The translations under genes and the position numbers were made by a program. The notes under the pieces are model-generated. The model ran no database searches, was not told the origin of the DNA, and saw only the letters and a list, made by a program, of their open reading frames with translations. A DNA stretch of 64,000 bases from an uncultured Croceitalea sp. (GTDB taxonomy: Bacteria > Bacteroidota > Bacteroidia > Flavobacteriales > Flavobacteriaceae): contig CANLWK010000002.1 in the NCBI GenBank assembly GCA_947494805.1, positions 372,001 through 436,000 of the forward strand, written 5' to 3'. Positions 36,596 to 45,798 of the stretch are shown piece after piece; within the stretch, counting starts at the first letter, position 1, and every line of letters begins with the position of its first letter.

Positions 36596-38140
36596 ATGAC
36601 AAATACGCCGAAAGACCCCCTCTTTATACTGGTGAAATCGCTCTCAAAATCTGAAAAACGGCAGTTCAAGCTTTACGTAGGTCGTTTGGGCGTCAATACG
36701 GATGCAAAATTTTTGGCGCTTTTCAATTTATTGGATAAGATGAAGGCGTACAGTGAACATCAGATTTTGGATAATGGTATCGTCAAAAAAGCACAGCTTT
36801 CAAACCTCAAGGCCCACTTATACAAACAAATTTTGGTGAGCCTCCGATTGAATCCCGTAAATCAAAACATACGCGTACAAATTCGTGAACAGCTTGATTT
36901 TGCAACTATTCTATATCAGAAGGGATTATATAAACAAGCGCTTAAGATATTGGACAAAGCAAAGAATATAGCGATTGAACATGAAGAAAAGAATGTAGCC
37001 TATGAGATTGTTGAACTCGAAAAACTAATTGAGACCCAGTATATCACCCGAAGTATTCCGCATAGGGCAGATGAGTTGGCCCTGCAGGCAAAAGAGCTAT
37101 CTGAGCACAATGTTATGACCAGCAAGTTATCTAACCTCTCTTTACAGTTGTACGGTATGATGCTTAAAGTGGGGTATGTTCGCAATGATGAAGACTTACG
37201 GAGTGTAAAAGACTATTTTGAGGCACATTTACCCAGTTATGATATTGAGCAATTGGGTTTTCGAGAAAAGCTCTGGTTGTATAAGGCCCACTTGTGGTAT
37301 AGTTTTCTGACCCAAGATTTTTTATCGTCTTATAAGTATGCGAGTAAATGGGTTGATCTATTCTTTGACAATGAGGAAATGATTTATCTAAACCCCGTTT
37401 TCTTTTTGAAGGGAAACCACTATTTATTGGAGTCACTTTTTTATATCAAGTACCTATCTCAATTTAAGGATACTTTGAATCGGCTAGAAGAAATAGTGTC
37501 AAATAAAGACTTTTCAAAGAACGACAACATCAGTTCTTTGGCCTTTTTATATCTGAACTCGAACAAACTGAACCTGCACTTTCTAGAGGGAACCTTTGAG
37601 AAAGGGCTGTACTTGGTCAACATCATAGAGTACGGAATCAAAAAGCACCGGGACCGGATTGATGAACATCATATCATGTTGCTGTACTACAAGATTGCCT
37701 GCTTATACTTTGGTAATGGCGACAATAAAAACTGTATCAATTACCTCAAAAAAATTATCGCGAATAAGAATCTCAAAATGCGCGAAGATCTTATGTGTTT
37801 TGCACGGGTTTTGAGTCTAGTGGCGCATTATGAAGCAGGTATGGATTATCATCTTGAGGTACAGCTTAAGAGTACTTATAAATTTTTACTGAAGATGAAC
37901 GACCTGCAGGCAGTGCAAAAAGAAATGATTAAGTTTTTAAGAAGTTTGGGTGATATCTACCCTAACCAACTGCGTAATGAGTTTCAAAAATTATATAACG
38001 AGCTTAAAAAATATGAGGATCACCCTTACGAAAAAAGAGCTTTTTTGTACCTCGATATTTTATCATGGCTTGAAAGCCATTTACAGAACAAACCGGTAGC
38101 CGAAGTCATACTGCAAAAAGCGAAAGCGATAACACGATAA
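36596..38140 (+). CDS. conserved hypothetical helical-repeat protein
   Basis: The 514-residue product has no signal peptide or membrane segment and is almost entirely helical with TPR-like pairs (DFATILYQKGLYKQALKILD, then MLLYYKIACLYFGNGDNKN). The N-terminus, ILVKSLSKSEKRQFKLYV, looks like a family marker (KSLSKSEKR) that I have seen in Bacteroidota conserved proteins of unknown role. It lies nine bases upstream of the EamA transporter gene, so the two form an operon. Protein interaction is inferred from the fold only. Confidence 0.8.
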   Translation: MTNTPKDPLFILVKSLSKSEKRQFKLYVGRLGVNTDAKFLALFNLLDKMKAYSEHQILDNGIVKKAQLSNLKAHLYKQILVSLRLNPVNQNIRVQIREQLDFATILYQKGLYKQALKILDKAKNIAIEHEEKNVAYEIVELEKLIETQYITRSIPHRADELALQAKELSEHNVMTSKLSNLSLQLYGMMLKVGYVRNDEDLRSVKDYFEAHLPSYDIEQLGFREKLWLYKAHLWYSFLTQDFLSSYKYASKWVDLFFDNEEMIYLNPVFFLKGNHYLLESLFYIKYLSQFKDTLNRLEEIVSNKDFSKNDNISSLAFLYLNSNKLNLHFLEGTFEKGLYLVNIIEYGIKKHRDRIDEHHIMLLYYKIACLYFGNGDNKNCINYLKKIIANKNLKMREDLMCFARVLSLVAHYEAGMDYHLEVQLKSTYKFLLKMNDLQAVQKEMIKFLRSLGDIYPNQLRNEFQKLYNELKKYEDHPYEKRAFLYLDILSWLESHLQNKPVAEVILQKAKAITR

Positions 38141-38149
38141 TTCATCTCT

Positions 38150-39013
38150 TTGAAATTAAAGAATACCAGCCTTTCTCATTTATTGGAAATCAATTTGGCG
38201 ATGGTTTTCATAAGCACTTCAGGTGCTTTGGGAAAATACATTGAGCTGCCCGTGCCATTGATAATCGTTTCCAGATCTATCTTGGCATTTTTGGTATTGA
38301 TGTTGTATTGCAAATGGCGTGGTTTTTCTTTTAAAGTTTTAAAAGAGGATGTGATTCCTATAATAGCAAGTGGACTTTTTTTAGGACTTCATTGGCTGAC
38401 TTATTTTTATTCATTGAAGCTCTCAAATGTTGCCATTGGTATGCTATCATTGTTTACCTATCCTATTTTGACTTCTTTTTTAGAACCATTGCTGTTAAAA
38501 ACAAAGTTCCAGCGAATTCATTTATTACTGGGTTTGTTGGTGCTCGCAGGCATTTATTTTCTTGTGCCTTCATTTGATATTCAAGATTCCAGTACCATTG
38601 CGGTTGGCATCGGATTATTGTCGGCTTTGTTTTATGCACTGCGAAATATCATTTTAAAAAATCGTGCAGCCAGTTATAATGGTTCGACCTTAATGTGTTT
38701 TCAATTGGCTGTTATTGCTGTTATGATGTCCCCGGCTCTTATGTATTATAATTTGACTCTTGTTGGTGGGCAATGGCAATGGCTAATAGTTTTGGCCCTT
38801 TTGACCACTGCTATTGGACACACCCTTTTCTTGAATAGTTTTAAACATTTTTCGATTACCACGGCCAGTATATTGAGTAGTGTGCAACCTGTTTTCGGAA
38901 TTATAATTGCGGCCATCTTTTTGAAGGAAATTCCAACTGCTTTAACTGTTCTGGGAGGGGTCTTAATTTTAAGTTCTGTCGTAATCGAAAGTGTACGCTC
39001 TTTTAAAAAATAA
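38150..39013 (+). CDS. EamA family (DMT) transporter
   Basis: The 287-residue product has about ten membrane segments arranged as two EamA repeats, the usual drug/metabolite transporter form. Family-like parts are MVFISTSGALGKYI, GLFLGLHWLTYFYSLKLS and LLSALFYALRNIILKN, and near the C-terminus SSVQPVFGIIIAAIFLKE. The start is TTG: the previous in-frame codons run straight into the stop of the upstream gene at 38138, and the next ATG (codon 18) would cut the first membrane segment. It is downstream of the helical-repeat gene by nine bases. Substrate unknown. Confidence 0.88.
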   Translation: MKLKNTSLSHLLEINLAMVFISTSGALGKYIELPVPLIIVSRSILAFLVLMLYCKWRGFSFKVLKEDVIPIIASGLFLGLHWLTYFYSLKLSNVAIGMLSLFTYPILTSFLEPLLLKTKFQRIHLLLGLLVLAGIYFLVPSFDIQDSSTIAVGIGLLSALFYALRNIILKNRAASYNGSTLMCFQLAVIAVMMSPALMYYNLTLVGGQWQWLIVLALLTTAIGHTLFLNSFKHFSITTASILSSVQPVFGIIIAAIFLKEIPTALTVLGGVLILSSVVIESVRSFKK

Positions 39014-39022
39014 AAAAGTCAC

Positions 39023-39541
39023 TTACTCATTTCGTGGAGTGCCTAAGTTCATCTGCGGTAACAATCCATTGGTGAAGCCGTCAAAGGCGTTGTCGTTGGC
39101 CAGTTTGCGAACTTTTGCCGGGTCAAAATTTCCATTAAAATATAAAAACGAACCTGAGATATTATCGTTCTTATAAATCAATATCTCTTTGACCACATCA
39201 CGTTTTTCACGTATGGAAACTATGTTTCGTTTTGTATCATCATTTTTACGAAAGACTTCAATGAACGAGCCAGCACCAAAATTGTTCATTTGATTATTGA
39301 GAAAACGGGTCTGTGACACCGTGGTACTTGGAAATTTCATGTATCTCAAATCTCTCGTATTGCCCACCAAAGATTTCATTTCAGGAGATATTTCGCTCAC
39401 CAAGGTGAACATAAATTGGGGTACTCTAAAAGCTGTTACTTGATTATCATTTTTATGTGCTTCGTAGAAGCTATCGATTGAATTGTAACTGCCACACCCT
39501 AAAAAGAGCAGGAGTGTAACAAAAAAGACCGCATTTTTCAT
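39023..39541 (-). CDS. DUF4252 lipoprotein
   Basis: The 172-residue product has a lipoprotein signal (FVTLLLFLGCGS) and matches the DUF4252 family: FRVPQFMFTLVSEISPEMK, LVGNTRDLRYMKF, FIEVFRKNDDTKRNI and REKRDVVKEILIY. The family is common in Flavobacteriia, often as pairs, and its function is unknown. Here it is the last gene of the panB/SGNH/rluA operon (27 bases after rluA). Confidence 0.85.
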   Translation of the reverse strand: MKNAVFFVTLLLFLGCGSYNSIDSFYEAHKNDNQVTAFRVPQFMFTLVSEISPEMKSLVGNTRDLRYMKFPSTTVSQTRFLNNQMNNFGAGSFIEVFRKNDDTKRNIVSIREKRDVVKEILIYKNDNISGSFLYFNGNFDPAKVRKLANDNAFDGFTNGLLPQMNLGTPRNE

Positions 39542-39568
39542 GGAATTGTGTTTTTTAAATGTAATGAA

Positions 39569-40267
39569 TTATAGACAAGCGTTCCATACAGGATCGCTTG
39601 GTGGTGATGCAACGAAAGTGATTTCTTCTTTTTTGACAGGATGCACAAAACTCAGACTTCTTGAATGCAAATGTATGCTTCCGTCTTTATTGCTTCTATC
39701 GGCACCATATTTTAAATCGCCCTTGATTGTTAAATCAATTGCGGCCAATTGCGCGCGAATTTGATGGTGGCGCCCTGTCTTTAAATCTATTTCAAGCAAA
39801 CTATAGTTATCCAGTCTTTTGAGCACTTGATATTCTAAAAGTGCTTTTTTGCTGTTGGGCACTTCTTTTTTATATGCGTAAGACTTGTTCTGTTTTTGAT
39901 TACGAACCAACCAGTGCGTTAAACTTCCTAAACGTTGTTCTGGTACATTTTTGGTTACTGCCCAATAGGTCTTTTTTGTTCTTCCTTCAGAAAACAATTT
40001 ATTCAACCGTGGTAACGCTTTTGATGTTTTGGCAAAGACTACAATACCTGATGTTGGCCTATCCAATCGGTGTACCACCCCTAAAAATACATTGCCAGGC
40101 TTGCTGTGCTTTGTTTTAAGGTATTGTTTTACAATCTCACTTAACGGAATATCACCCGTTTTATCACCTTGTACAATATCGCCGGGCCTTTTGTTGATGA
40201 CAATCAGATGATTGTCTTCGTAAAGTACTTTGAGATTATGGGCATTGGATAGTGTTTTTGTATCCAT
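39569..40267 (-). CDS. RluA family pseudouridine synthase
   Basis: The 232-residue enzyme isomerises uridine to pseudouridine in rRNA or tRNA. The catalytic Asp is in the motif VVHRLDRPTSGIVVFAKTS. The N-terminal part, LKVLYEDNHLIVINKRPGD, and the motif LKTGRHHQIRAQLAAID also match the family. There is no S4 domain, which places it with short RluA-like enzymes (RluC/TruC group); the target site cannot be told. It lies two bases after the SGNH gene and upstream of DUF4252. Confidence 0.93.
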   Translation of the reverse strand: MDTKTLSNAHNLKVLYEDNHLIVINKRPGDIVQGDKTGDIPLSEIVKQYLKTKHSKPGNVFLGVVHRLDRPTSGIVVFAKTSKALPRLNKLFSEGRTKKTYWAVTKNVPEQRLGSLTHWLVRNQKQNKSYAYKKEVPNSKKALLEYQVLKRLDNYSLLEIDLKTGRHHQIRAQLAAIDLTIKGDLKYGADRSNKDGSIHLHSRSLSFVHPVKKEEITFVASPPSDPVWNACL

Positions 40268-40269
40268 CC

Positions 40270-40944
40270 TTACTTTAAATTCTCTATTAGGGTTGTTATT
40301 ATTGTTTGTGCAGCTACTTTACTCCCTTTTAATGAAGGATGAAAACCATCAATACCGTAATATGAAAGATCACCCGTTGCATCAAAGTTGGCTTTCCATA
40401 TGGCACCTACAGGACATATGATAGCATTATTTGCCAAAGCAGCATCTTTGTAGTTAGCAATTACCCTGTCAAATGTTCTGTAGTAGGTTTTTGAGGGCCA
40501 AACCATAAAATATACAAGTTTGGAGTTATTGTCATGACATGTTTTTTTAAACTTTTTTCCATACTCAAAAAGCATTGTCCTGCCTATTGCTTGTGAGGAA
40601 GGTCCTTGTTGTATAAACACAAAATGATAGTTGTTGTTCGCTATCAGTTTTTGTACATCCCCATCGTTCCAATGGTCTTCTATTGCATAATTTGGATAGG
40701 CAACAACATCTGCCTTGAGATGAATATTCTGTAACATGGCCCTTTCTTTTACAAGTTTGGGCAATTCGTTGTAGTAGGTTAGGCTATTTCCAATAAATAG
40801 CACCTTGATTGTTTTTATTTGAGTTGTTTCGTTATCCAAACATGAGGCAAGTATGGGTAGAGTACACCAGAAGGAAATTACAACTAAAAGAATAAGTTGT
40901 TTTTTTTTGTACAATACAATGCTATCAATATTGTTCTTCTTCAT
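40270..40944 (-). CDS. SGNH/GDSL-type hydrolase, exported
   Basis: The product has 224 residues from [16 protein letters not shown]; an earlier ATG at 40971 would overlap panB further. A hydrophobic signal segment ([19 protein letters not shown]) ends in a possible lipobox. The block I motif is [10 protein letters not shown] (GNSL instead of GDSL), and the catalytic His/Asp pair is in DGFHPS near the C-terminus. The Gly/Asn blocks are in between ([11 protein letters not shown]). It is probably an esterase acting at the cell envelope. It overlaps the panB end by 20 bases and is two bases upstream of the rluA stop, so it is part of that operon. Confidence 0.85.
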   Translation of the reverse strand: MKKNNIDSIVLYKKKQLILLVVISFWCTLPILASCLDNETTQIKTIKVLFIGNSLTYYNELPKLVKERAMLQNIHLKADVVAYPNYAIEDHWNDGDVQKLIANNNYHFVFIQQGPSSQAIGRTMLFEYGKKFKKTCHDNNSKLVYFMVWPSKTYYRTFDRVIANYKDAALANNAIICPVGAIWKANFDATGDLSYYGIDGFHPSLKGSKVAAQTIITTLIENLK

Positions 40945-41743
40945 TCGGAAAATCCTTGCTTTTGACATCATTTACGTACTGCGAAATGGCATCGCTCATT
41001 TCTTCATAGAGATTCATGTAACGTCTTAAAAATCTCGGATTGAATTCATGCGTCATTCCCAATAGATCATGCACAACAAGAACTTGTCCGTCAACACCGT
41101 TACCAGCACCAATACCAATTACAGGTATTGACACGCTCTCAGCCACCTCTTTGGCCAGTCTTGCTGGTATCTTTTCTAAGACCAACCCAAAACAACCTAA
41201 CTTCTCAAGCATTTTTGCATCTTGTTTCAGTTGTTTTGCTTCCGCCTCTTCTTTGGCCCTCACCGTGTAGGTTCCAAATTTGTATATGGATTGAGGTGTA
41301 AGTCCTAAATGACCCATCACCGGTATACCGGCACCTATGATCCGTTTTACAGATTCTTTTATCTCTTCACCTCCCTCTACCTTTACCGCATGTCCACCGC
41401 TTTCTTTCATAATCCGAATTGCCGAGCGCAGCGCCTCTTTTGAATCACTCTGATAACTACCAAATGGAATATCAACCACAACCAACGCCCTTTTGGCGGC
41501 TCTCACAACAGAACTGGCATGATAAATCATTTGATCTAAGGTAATGGGCAAAGTGGTTTCATGACCTGCTATAACATTGCTCGCGGAGTCACCAACTAAA
41601 ATTACATCAACATTGGCAGCATCTACAATTTTGGCCATAGAGTAATCATAAGAAGTAAGCATAGAGATTTTTTCTCCATTCTGCTTCATTTCAACAAGTG
41701 ACTTAACCGTTACGCGCTTATATTCTTTTTTGGCAACTGACAT
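40925..41743 (-). CDS. panB: 3-methyl-2-oxobutanoate hydroxymethyltransferase
   Basis: The 272-residue enzyme makes ketopantoate for pantothenate and CoA. Motifs are [22 protein letters not shown] (as MLTSYDYS), [55 protein letters not shown] and the C-terminal [21 protein letters not shown]. It is the first gene of an operon that continues with SGNH hydrolase, rluA-type synthase and DUF4252. The start [14 protein letters not shown] is typical. Confidence 0.96.
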   Translation of the reverse strand: MSVAKKEYKRVTVKSLVEMKQNGEKISMLTSYDYSMAKIVDAANVDVILVGDSASNVIAGHETTLPITLDQMIYHASSVVRAAKRALVVVDIPFGSYQSDSKEALRSAIRIMKESGGHAVKVEGGEEIKESVKRIIGAGIPVMGHLGLTPQSIYKFGTYTVRAKEEAEAKQLKQDAKMLEKLGCFGLVLEKIPARLAKEVAESVSIPVIGIGAGNGVDGQVLVVHDLLGMTHEFNPRFLRRYMNLYEEMSDAISQYVNDVKSKDFPNEEEQY

Positions 41744-41858
41744 GTAGTTTGATTTAGTGCTTTAAATGTAAGTAGTTTTTTGACATTGTTCAGAAAGCAA
41801 GAATCTATTTCTTATTATTGTCTTACGAGAATAGTAGTCTAAACCAAAAATATTAAAG

Positions 41859-42329
41859 ATGAAGAATACAGTACTGGTACTTTGTATAGCATTGAGCTTA
41901 AATGTATTAAAAGCACAGGATACGGAAAAAGATGCTGTCAAAAAAACTATTGAGACCTTTTTTGATGGTTTTCATAAACAAGATTCAACAATCATGAAAA
42001 GTGTGTTGGCCGATGGCGTAGTGCTACAGACCACAGGTCGTAACAAGGACGGAAAGACTATGTTTCGTAGTGACAACATTGAAAAGTTAATTACTTCGAT
42101 TACGAGTATACCCGATAGCGTGTCTTTTCAAGAAAAACTGACAACTTGGTCAATTCAAGTAGACCGTACCATGGCCAATGCTTGGGTCGGCTATGAGTTC
42201 TGGCTCAATGGTACTTTTAGCCATTGTGGCATAAACTCTTTTCAATTGGTAAATTTTGATGGAGTTTGGAAAGTGATTTACTTGATTGATACTCGGGGTA
42301 GGGCAGGGTGTGAGCTAACTAAATCATAG
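41859..42329 (+). CDS. exported NTF2-like (DUF4440-type) protein
   Basis: The 156-residue product has a signal peptide (cleavage near LKAQDTE). The mature part has an NTF2-like cone fold: VKKTIETFFDGFHKQDSTIMK, FREDN-like strand (TMFRSDNIEKLI), ANAWVGYEFWLNG, and INSFQLVNFDGVWKVIYLIDT as the last hairpin. NTF2-like exported proteins of this size usually bind small ligands or act as stress factors; the ligand is unknown. It stands alone, divergent from panB by about 115 bases. Confidence 0.82.
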   Translation: MKNTVLVLCIALSLNVLKAQDTEKDAVKKTIETFFDGFHKQDSTIMKSVLADGVVLQTTGRNKDGKTMFRSDNIEKLITSITSIPDSVSFQEKLTTWSIQVDRTMANAWVGYEFWLNGTFSHCGINSFQLVNFDGVWKVIYLIDTRGRAGCELTKS

Positions 42330-42382
42330 TACTTTTTATTACCGGCTTGACTGAGTACAACACACCGACTTAAAAGTATGGA

Positions 42383-42994
42383 TTACCAGTCATCGTTTTC
42401 TAAAATAGTTGAGGTATTTCCGTCATTTATGGCCTTGGCCAGACGCTCAAGTGTTTCTAGAGCTTTTAGATGGGAGTTGTAAAATGCCTTGCCCATCATA
42501 GTTTTACTTCTACCACTAGGGTTTATGGGAAACTCTTGACTTAGTTTGGTGGTTCCAATAAATGGTGGATTGTTTGAGGCATCACCAACTTCTGTCTCAT
42601 AGCCGGTAAGGGTCAATAAAATTCTTGCTCTACCTTCCTTAGCATCTATTCTGATAAGGTTTAAGCAATGAAAGTTCGTATAGTCTAAAAATACACTTGA
42701 ACTATGTACATTGTCAAAAAAACCTTTGGCCACTATTCTACCCAATTCTTTATCTTCGGTCAGTTCTTGAGGGGCATTTTCGGTATCATACAAGAAATAA
42801 TTCAGGCCCCTGCTATAGATTTCATTTTTTGATAGGCCCCCAAGTTCCACTATTCTTTGGTAGGTCACGTTACCGGCATCGTCTAACGACCATTGGCCTT
42901 CAATTTCTGCAAGCATTTTTTTGGTTTTTATTGTTTGTGTAAGGCCTGAGAATGGAAGGATGATAACAAGCGTTAGAAGTAGATTTTTGATCAT
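42383..42994 (-). CDS. DUF4468-type secreted protein
   Basis: The 203-residue product has a signal peptide (cleavage near SGLTQTIK). The fold and motifs resemble DUF4468 with a TBP-like fold: VTYQRIVELGGLSKNEIYSR, LGRIVAKGFFDN and ARILLTLTGYE. The C-terminal third (SRGKTMMG-like, LKALETLERLAKAIND) is helical. The domain assignment rests on remembered similarity. Function unknown. It is convergent with the NTF2-like gene and divergent from the following lipoprotein gene (177-base gap with nothing clear). Confidence 0.65.
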   Translation of the reverse strand: MIKNLLLTLVIILPFSGLTQTIKTKKMLAEIEGQWSLDDAGNVTYQRIVELGGLSKNEIYSRGLNYFLYDTENAPQELTEDKELGRIVAKGFFDNVHSSSVFLDYTNFHCLNLIRIDAKEGRARILLTLTGYETEVGDASNNPPFIGTTKLSQEFPINPSGRSKTMMGKAFYNSHLKALETLERLAKAINDGNTSTILENDDW

Positions 42995-43171
42995 ATGAAT
43001 TGTTTCTCAAGAGGCATCAAAAGTCATGCCGAAGCGTTGCGTTTTTCTGATTTGGAACGGCTTATTTACTGTACCATTGGATTGGGGACATTACTGCCCG
43101 AACAGTAACGATGTCATATATGATTTACTGAAAAATGCCGTTATACCTTTTATCAAATCAAATCATTATAA

Positions 43172-44047
43172 ATGCGATACTTCCTTCTATTATCAGTACT
43201 ATTATTGTTTAGTTGCATTGGATGCAAGAAGAAGCAGGATTTAGCGGTACGGTCTGAAGTGCTAGATGAGATCGGTACCCTCATCGAAATACCTGAGACA
43301 AAAACTTTGTTCTTCCCCGATTTTGGAATTTATATAACGAATTGGCCGAAGCATTGGGTATTGGCCAACCATGGAAACGGTTGCAACTCGTGGGACAATA
43401 GCACTGGTTTTATTTTTGGGTCTCCGAATGAAACCATTGGGTCCGTACAGATTGAAAGGGCTGACAATTTAGAAGCAGATTATTTCTCAACTTTTGAGGT
43501 GACCAAGCGCGAAGTTTGGAACGACAAAAAAAATGTGGATCTAGATTTAGAGACTGTCGATGGCGGTAAGGTAAAACTCAAATTTCTTAATCTCAAGAAA
43601 AAACACGAAAAGTGGGTTATTGAAAATGTTGCTTTTTTACCACCATTTGAAGAAACTGCCATCGAAGAAGTTACTTTTCCAAGCTTTCCGATTTTTGCTC
43701 CTAAAAAAGACCAAAAGATTGATATGCTACTTGGCTTCAATGTTCTTACCTCCTCAAGAGATTATCAAATTTCATTTCGAAATCAAACATCACGACTTGG
43801 TGTCAGCTGCACTTTGCGTAATAAAGTCAAAGGAAGCGTGTCGGTTTTCTTTAAAAAGTCAAATCAAGAATTCAAGATAGGTGATGTTATTACTCTTGAG
43901 GCTAAAGAAGAAAATGTAGTTTGGAAAATTTTACGAAAAGAGGATAAGTTCGTGGTTACCGAAACAGAAAAAAAACAAACAAAAACACTTTATGAAATTC
44001 CCATTTCAAAAGACTATGATTTTACCTTCTATGCCGAAGAAGATTAA
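43172..44047 (+). CDS. hypothetical lipoprotein
   Basis: The 291-residue product has a lipoprotein signal (LLLFSCIGCKKK). The mature part is rich in beta strands, with LFFPDFGIYITNWPKHW, TFEVTKREVWNDKKN, VSCTLRNKVKGSVSVFFK and TLEAKEENVVWKILRK. It ends with acidic residues (YAEED). I recognise no family. It overlaps the stop of the convergent L-serine dehydratase gene by four bases and has no close operon partner. Confidence 0.72.
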   Translation: MRYFLLLSVLLLFSCIGCKKKQDLAVRSEVLDEIGTLIEIPETKTLFFPDFGIYITNWPKHWVLANHGNGCNSWDNSTGFIFGSPNETIGSVQIERADNLEADYFSTFEVTKREVWNDKKNVDLDLETVDGGKVKLKFLNLKKKHEKWVIENVAFLPPFEETAIEEVTFPSFPIFAPKKDQKIDMLLGFNVLTSSRDYQISFRNQTSRLGVSCTLRNKVKGSVSVFFKKSNQEFKIGDVITLEAKEENVVWKILRKEDKFVVTETEKKQTKTLYEIPISKDYDFTFYAEED

Positions 44048-45468
44048 CAATCACTGATATTGACACCTACTGCCAAACCGCCCTCAGAGGTTTCTTTGTA
44101 TTTACTGTTCATATCTTTTGCGGTCTCCCACATGGTATTTACAACTTTGTCCAAAGGTACTTTTGCCGCCGCTGGGTCGGTGTCCATTGCCAATTCTGCG
44201 GCATTAATAGCCTTGATAGCACCCATGGCGTTGCGTTCAATGCAAGGTACTTGCACTAAACCACCAATGGGGTCACAGGTAAGGCCCAAATGATGTTCCA
44301 TGGCAATTTCTGCGGCCATCAATACTTGTTCGGGGTTTCCGCCCATCAGCTCAGTTAAGGCGCCTGCGGCCATGGCCGATGACACACCAATTTCTGCTTG
44401 ACAACCGCCCATAGCCGCTGAAATGGTTGCCCCTTTTTTGAAAATACTTCCTATTTCACCTGCAACCAGCAAGAACCGTTTGATATCATCAAAATCACCA
44501 TCATGGTTTTCGATAACCAAATAATACATGAGCACTGCCGGAATAACACCGGCACTGCCATTTGTCGGTGCCGTAACCACACGACCCAATGATGCATTCA
44601 CTTCATTCACCGAAAGTGCAAAACAACAGACCCATTTGATAATCTGACGAAACTTGACCTCAGTGTCACGAATATTTTCTAACCACTCTTGGGGATTTGA
44701 GTACGTATGTCCACCTTTCAATTTTTGGTGCATATCATAGGCGCGTCTTTTTACGTTGAGTCCGCCTGGCAGAACACCTTCGGTATGGCATCCGGTATAC
44801 ATACATTCTAGCATTGTTTCCCAAACATGGTTGATTTCAGTGTTTATTTCATGATCTGTTCGCAGCGAACGCTCATTTTCAAGCACCAATGCTGATATCT
44901 GCTTTTTTTCTTGCGCACAATATGCCAATAGTTCGGCTCCGGTCTTTATGGGAAACGGAAACTTTTTAAAAACTTTTTTGTTCTCTTTGGCGTGGGTACG
45001 TTCTTCTTTGACCACAAAGCCACCACCAATGGAATAATAAGTTTCTGTCTGCACTTCTCCATTTGCCATTTGCGCTTCAAACCGCATTCCGTTTGCGTGA
45101 AAAGGCAAGAATTCGCGTAAAAAAACAATATCATTGTCATAATCGAAAGGGATGTCATGTTTCCCTCCAAAATACAATGATTTAGTTGTCTTAACTTTTT
45201 CTACTGAGGTGTCAATTGATGTTACTGGAATTGTGACAGGGTCCGTGCCCAAGAGCCCTAATACAACGGCGGTATCAGTGGCATGGCCTTTTCCTGTCAA
45301 TGACAATGAGCCGTAGAGTTTGACCTTAACACCTTGAACTTGTTCAAAACAATTTGTTTCCTGAAGTTCTCGAATCCACCGTTCGGCAGCACGCCAAGGG
45401 CCTAAGGTATGTGAACTAGAGGGACCCACTCCAATCTTGAGCATATCAAATACACTGATACATTCCAT
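44044..45468 (-). CDS. sdaA: L-serine ammonia-lyase (single-chain, iron-sulfur type)
   Basis: The product has 474 residues from [21 protein letters not shown]; an ATG two codons upstream (45474) is equally usable. The enzyme deaminates L-serine to pyruvate. The alpha and beta domains are fused. Motifs are [17 protein letters not shown] near the N-terminus, [32 protein letters not shown] and the C-terminal region with the [4Fe-4S] cysteines: [40 protein letters not shown]. It stands alone; a TATCTTTG box lies at 45487-45494 on the minus strand, but no -33 TTG was seen. Confidence 0.95.
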   Translation of the reverse strand: MECISVFDMLKIGVGPSSSHTLGPWRAAERWIRELQETNCFEQVQGVKVKLYGSLSLTGKGHATDTAVVLGLLGTDPVTIPVTSIDTSVEKVKTTKSLYFGGKHDIPFDYDNDIVFLREFLPFHANGMRFEAQMANGEVQTETYYSIGGGFVVKEERTHAKENKKVFKKFPFPIKTGAELLAYCAQEKKQISALVLENERSLRTDHEINTEINHVWETMLECMYTGCHTEGVLPGGLNVKRRAYDMHQKLKGGHTYSNPQEWLENIRDTEVKFRQIIKWVCCFALSVNEVNASLGRVVTAPTNGSAGVIPAVLMYYLVIENHDGDFDDIKRFLLVAGEIGSIFKKGATISAAMGGCQAEIGVSSAMAAGALTELMGGNPEQVLMAAEIAMEHHLGLTCDPIGGLVQVPCIERNAMGAIKAINAAELAMDTDPAAAKVPLDKVVNTMWETAKDMNSKYKETSEGGLAVGVNISDC

Positions 45469-45474
45469 ATACAT

Positions 45475-45708
45475 TTTTTAGCGCTCCAAAGATAAGAATG
45501 CGAAAACGATGTCGTGCGAAATTTATGGTAAGAAGTTGGTTTTGGATAGTAGTCGTTGTCAATTAACAGTAGTCAGTAGTAAGTTAACAATAAACGGTTG
45601 TGAGTAGTAAGTTGTAGGTTAGTGGAAGACGGCCGTTGGTAGGGCAACATCATACTTTATTTGAGTCGGCTAAAGAGAATAATTTACATCTTACATCAGG
45701 TATTAAAC
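45475..45708. repeat. gap before dnaK with degenerate AGTAGTAAGTT-type repeat
   Basis: This stretch between sdaA and the dnaK regulatory region holds no gene. At about 45545-45625 it carries a low-complexity run in which the 11-base unit AGTAGTAAGTT occurs twice, exactly 28 bases apart (45575-45585 and 45603-45613), with further partial copies (AGTAGTCGTTGT, CAGTAGTCAGTAGT). It looks like a decayed tandem repeat rather than a coding or structured RNA region. Confidence 0.5.
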
Positions 45709-45750
45709 TGTCAGCTTGTCATATTTTTTGTCATGGCATGATCATTGACA
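45709..45750 (+). promoter_or_regulatory. dnaK heat-shock regulatory region
   Basis: Three TGTCA half-sites (45709, 45717, 45729) and one TGACA (45746) flank the element TGG-CATGATCA-TTGAC (45734-45749), which lies about 50 bases before the dnaK ATG. The clpB gene has the same TGG-N8-TTGAC pattern. A weak -7 match (TTAATTTG at 45666 plus 100, that is 45766-45773) lies 18 bases after TTG, so a sigma-A promoter sharing the TTG is also possible. The TGGCA-type start resembles a -24 sigma-54 site with an imperfect -12 part. Confidence 0.5.
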
Positions 45751-45798
45751 CTAGAGCTACGAGTATTAATTTGAAGTTTAAAGCATAACTATATAAAC

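Noticed and set aside
43026..43244. Plus-strand frame of 72 codons before the lipoprotein at 43172
   Set aside because: It overlaps the lipoprotein signal-peptide region in another frame; the lipoprotein frame is longer and has a clear signal.
45734..45749. Calling the dnaK element a true sigma-54 promoter
   Set aside because: The -24 part fits, but the essential GC of the -12 part is GA in both dnaK and clpB, so I kept it as an unexplained shared element.
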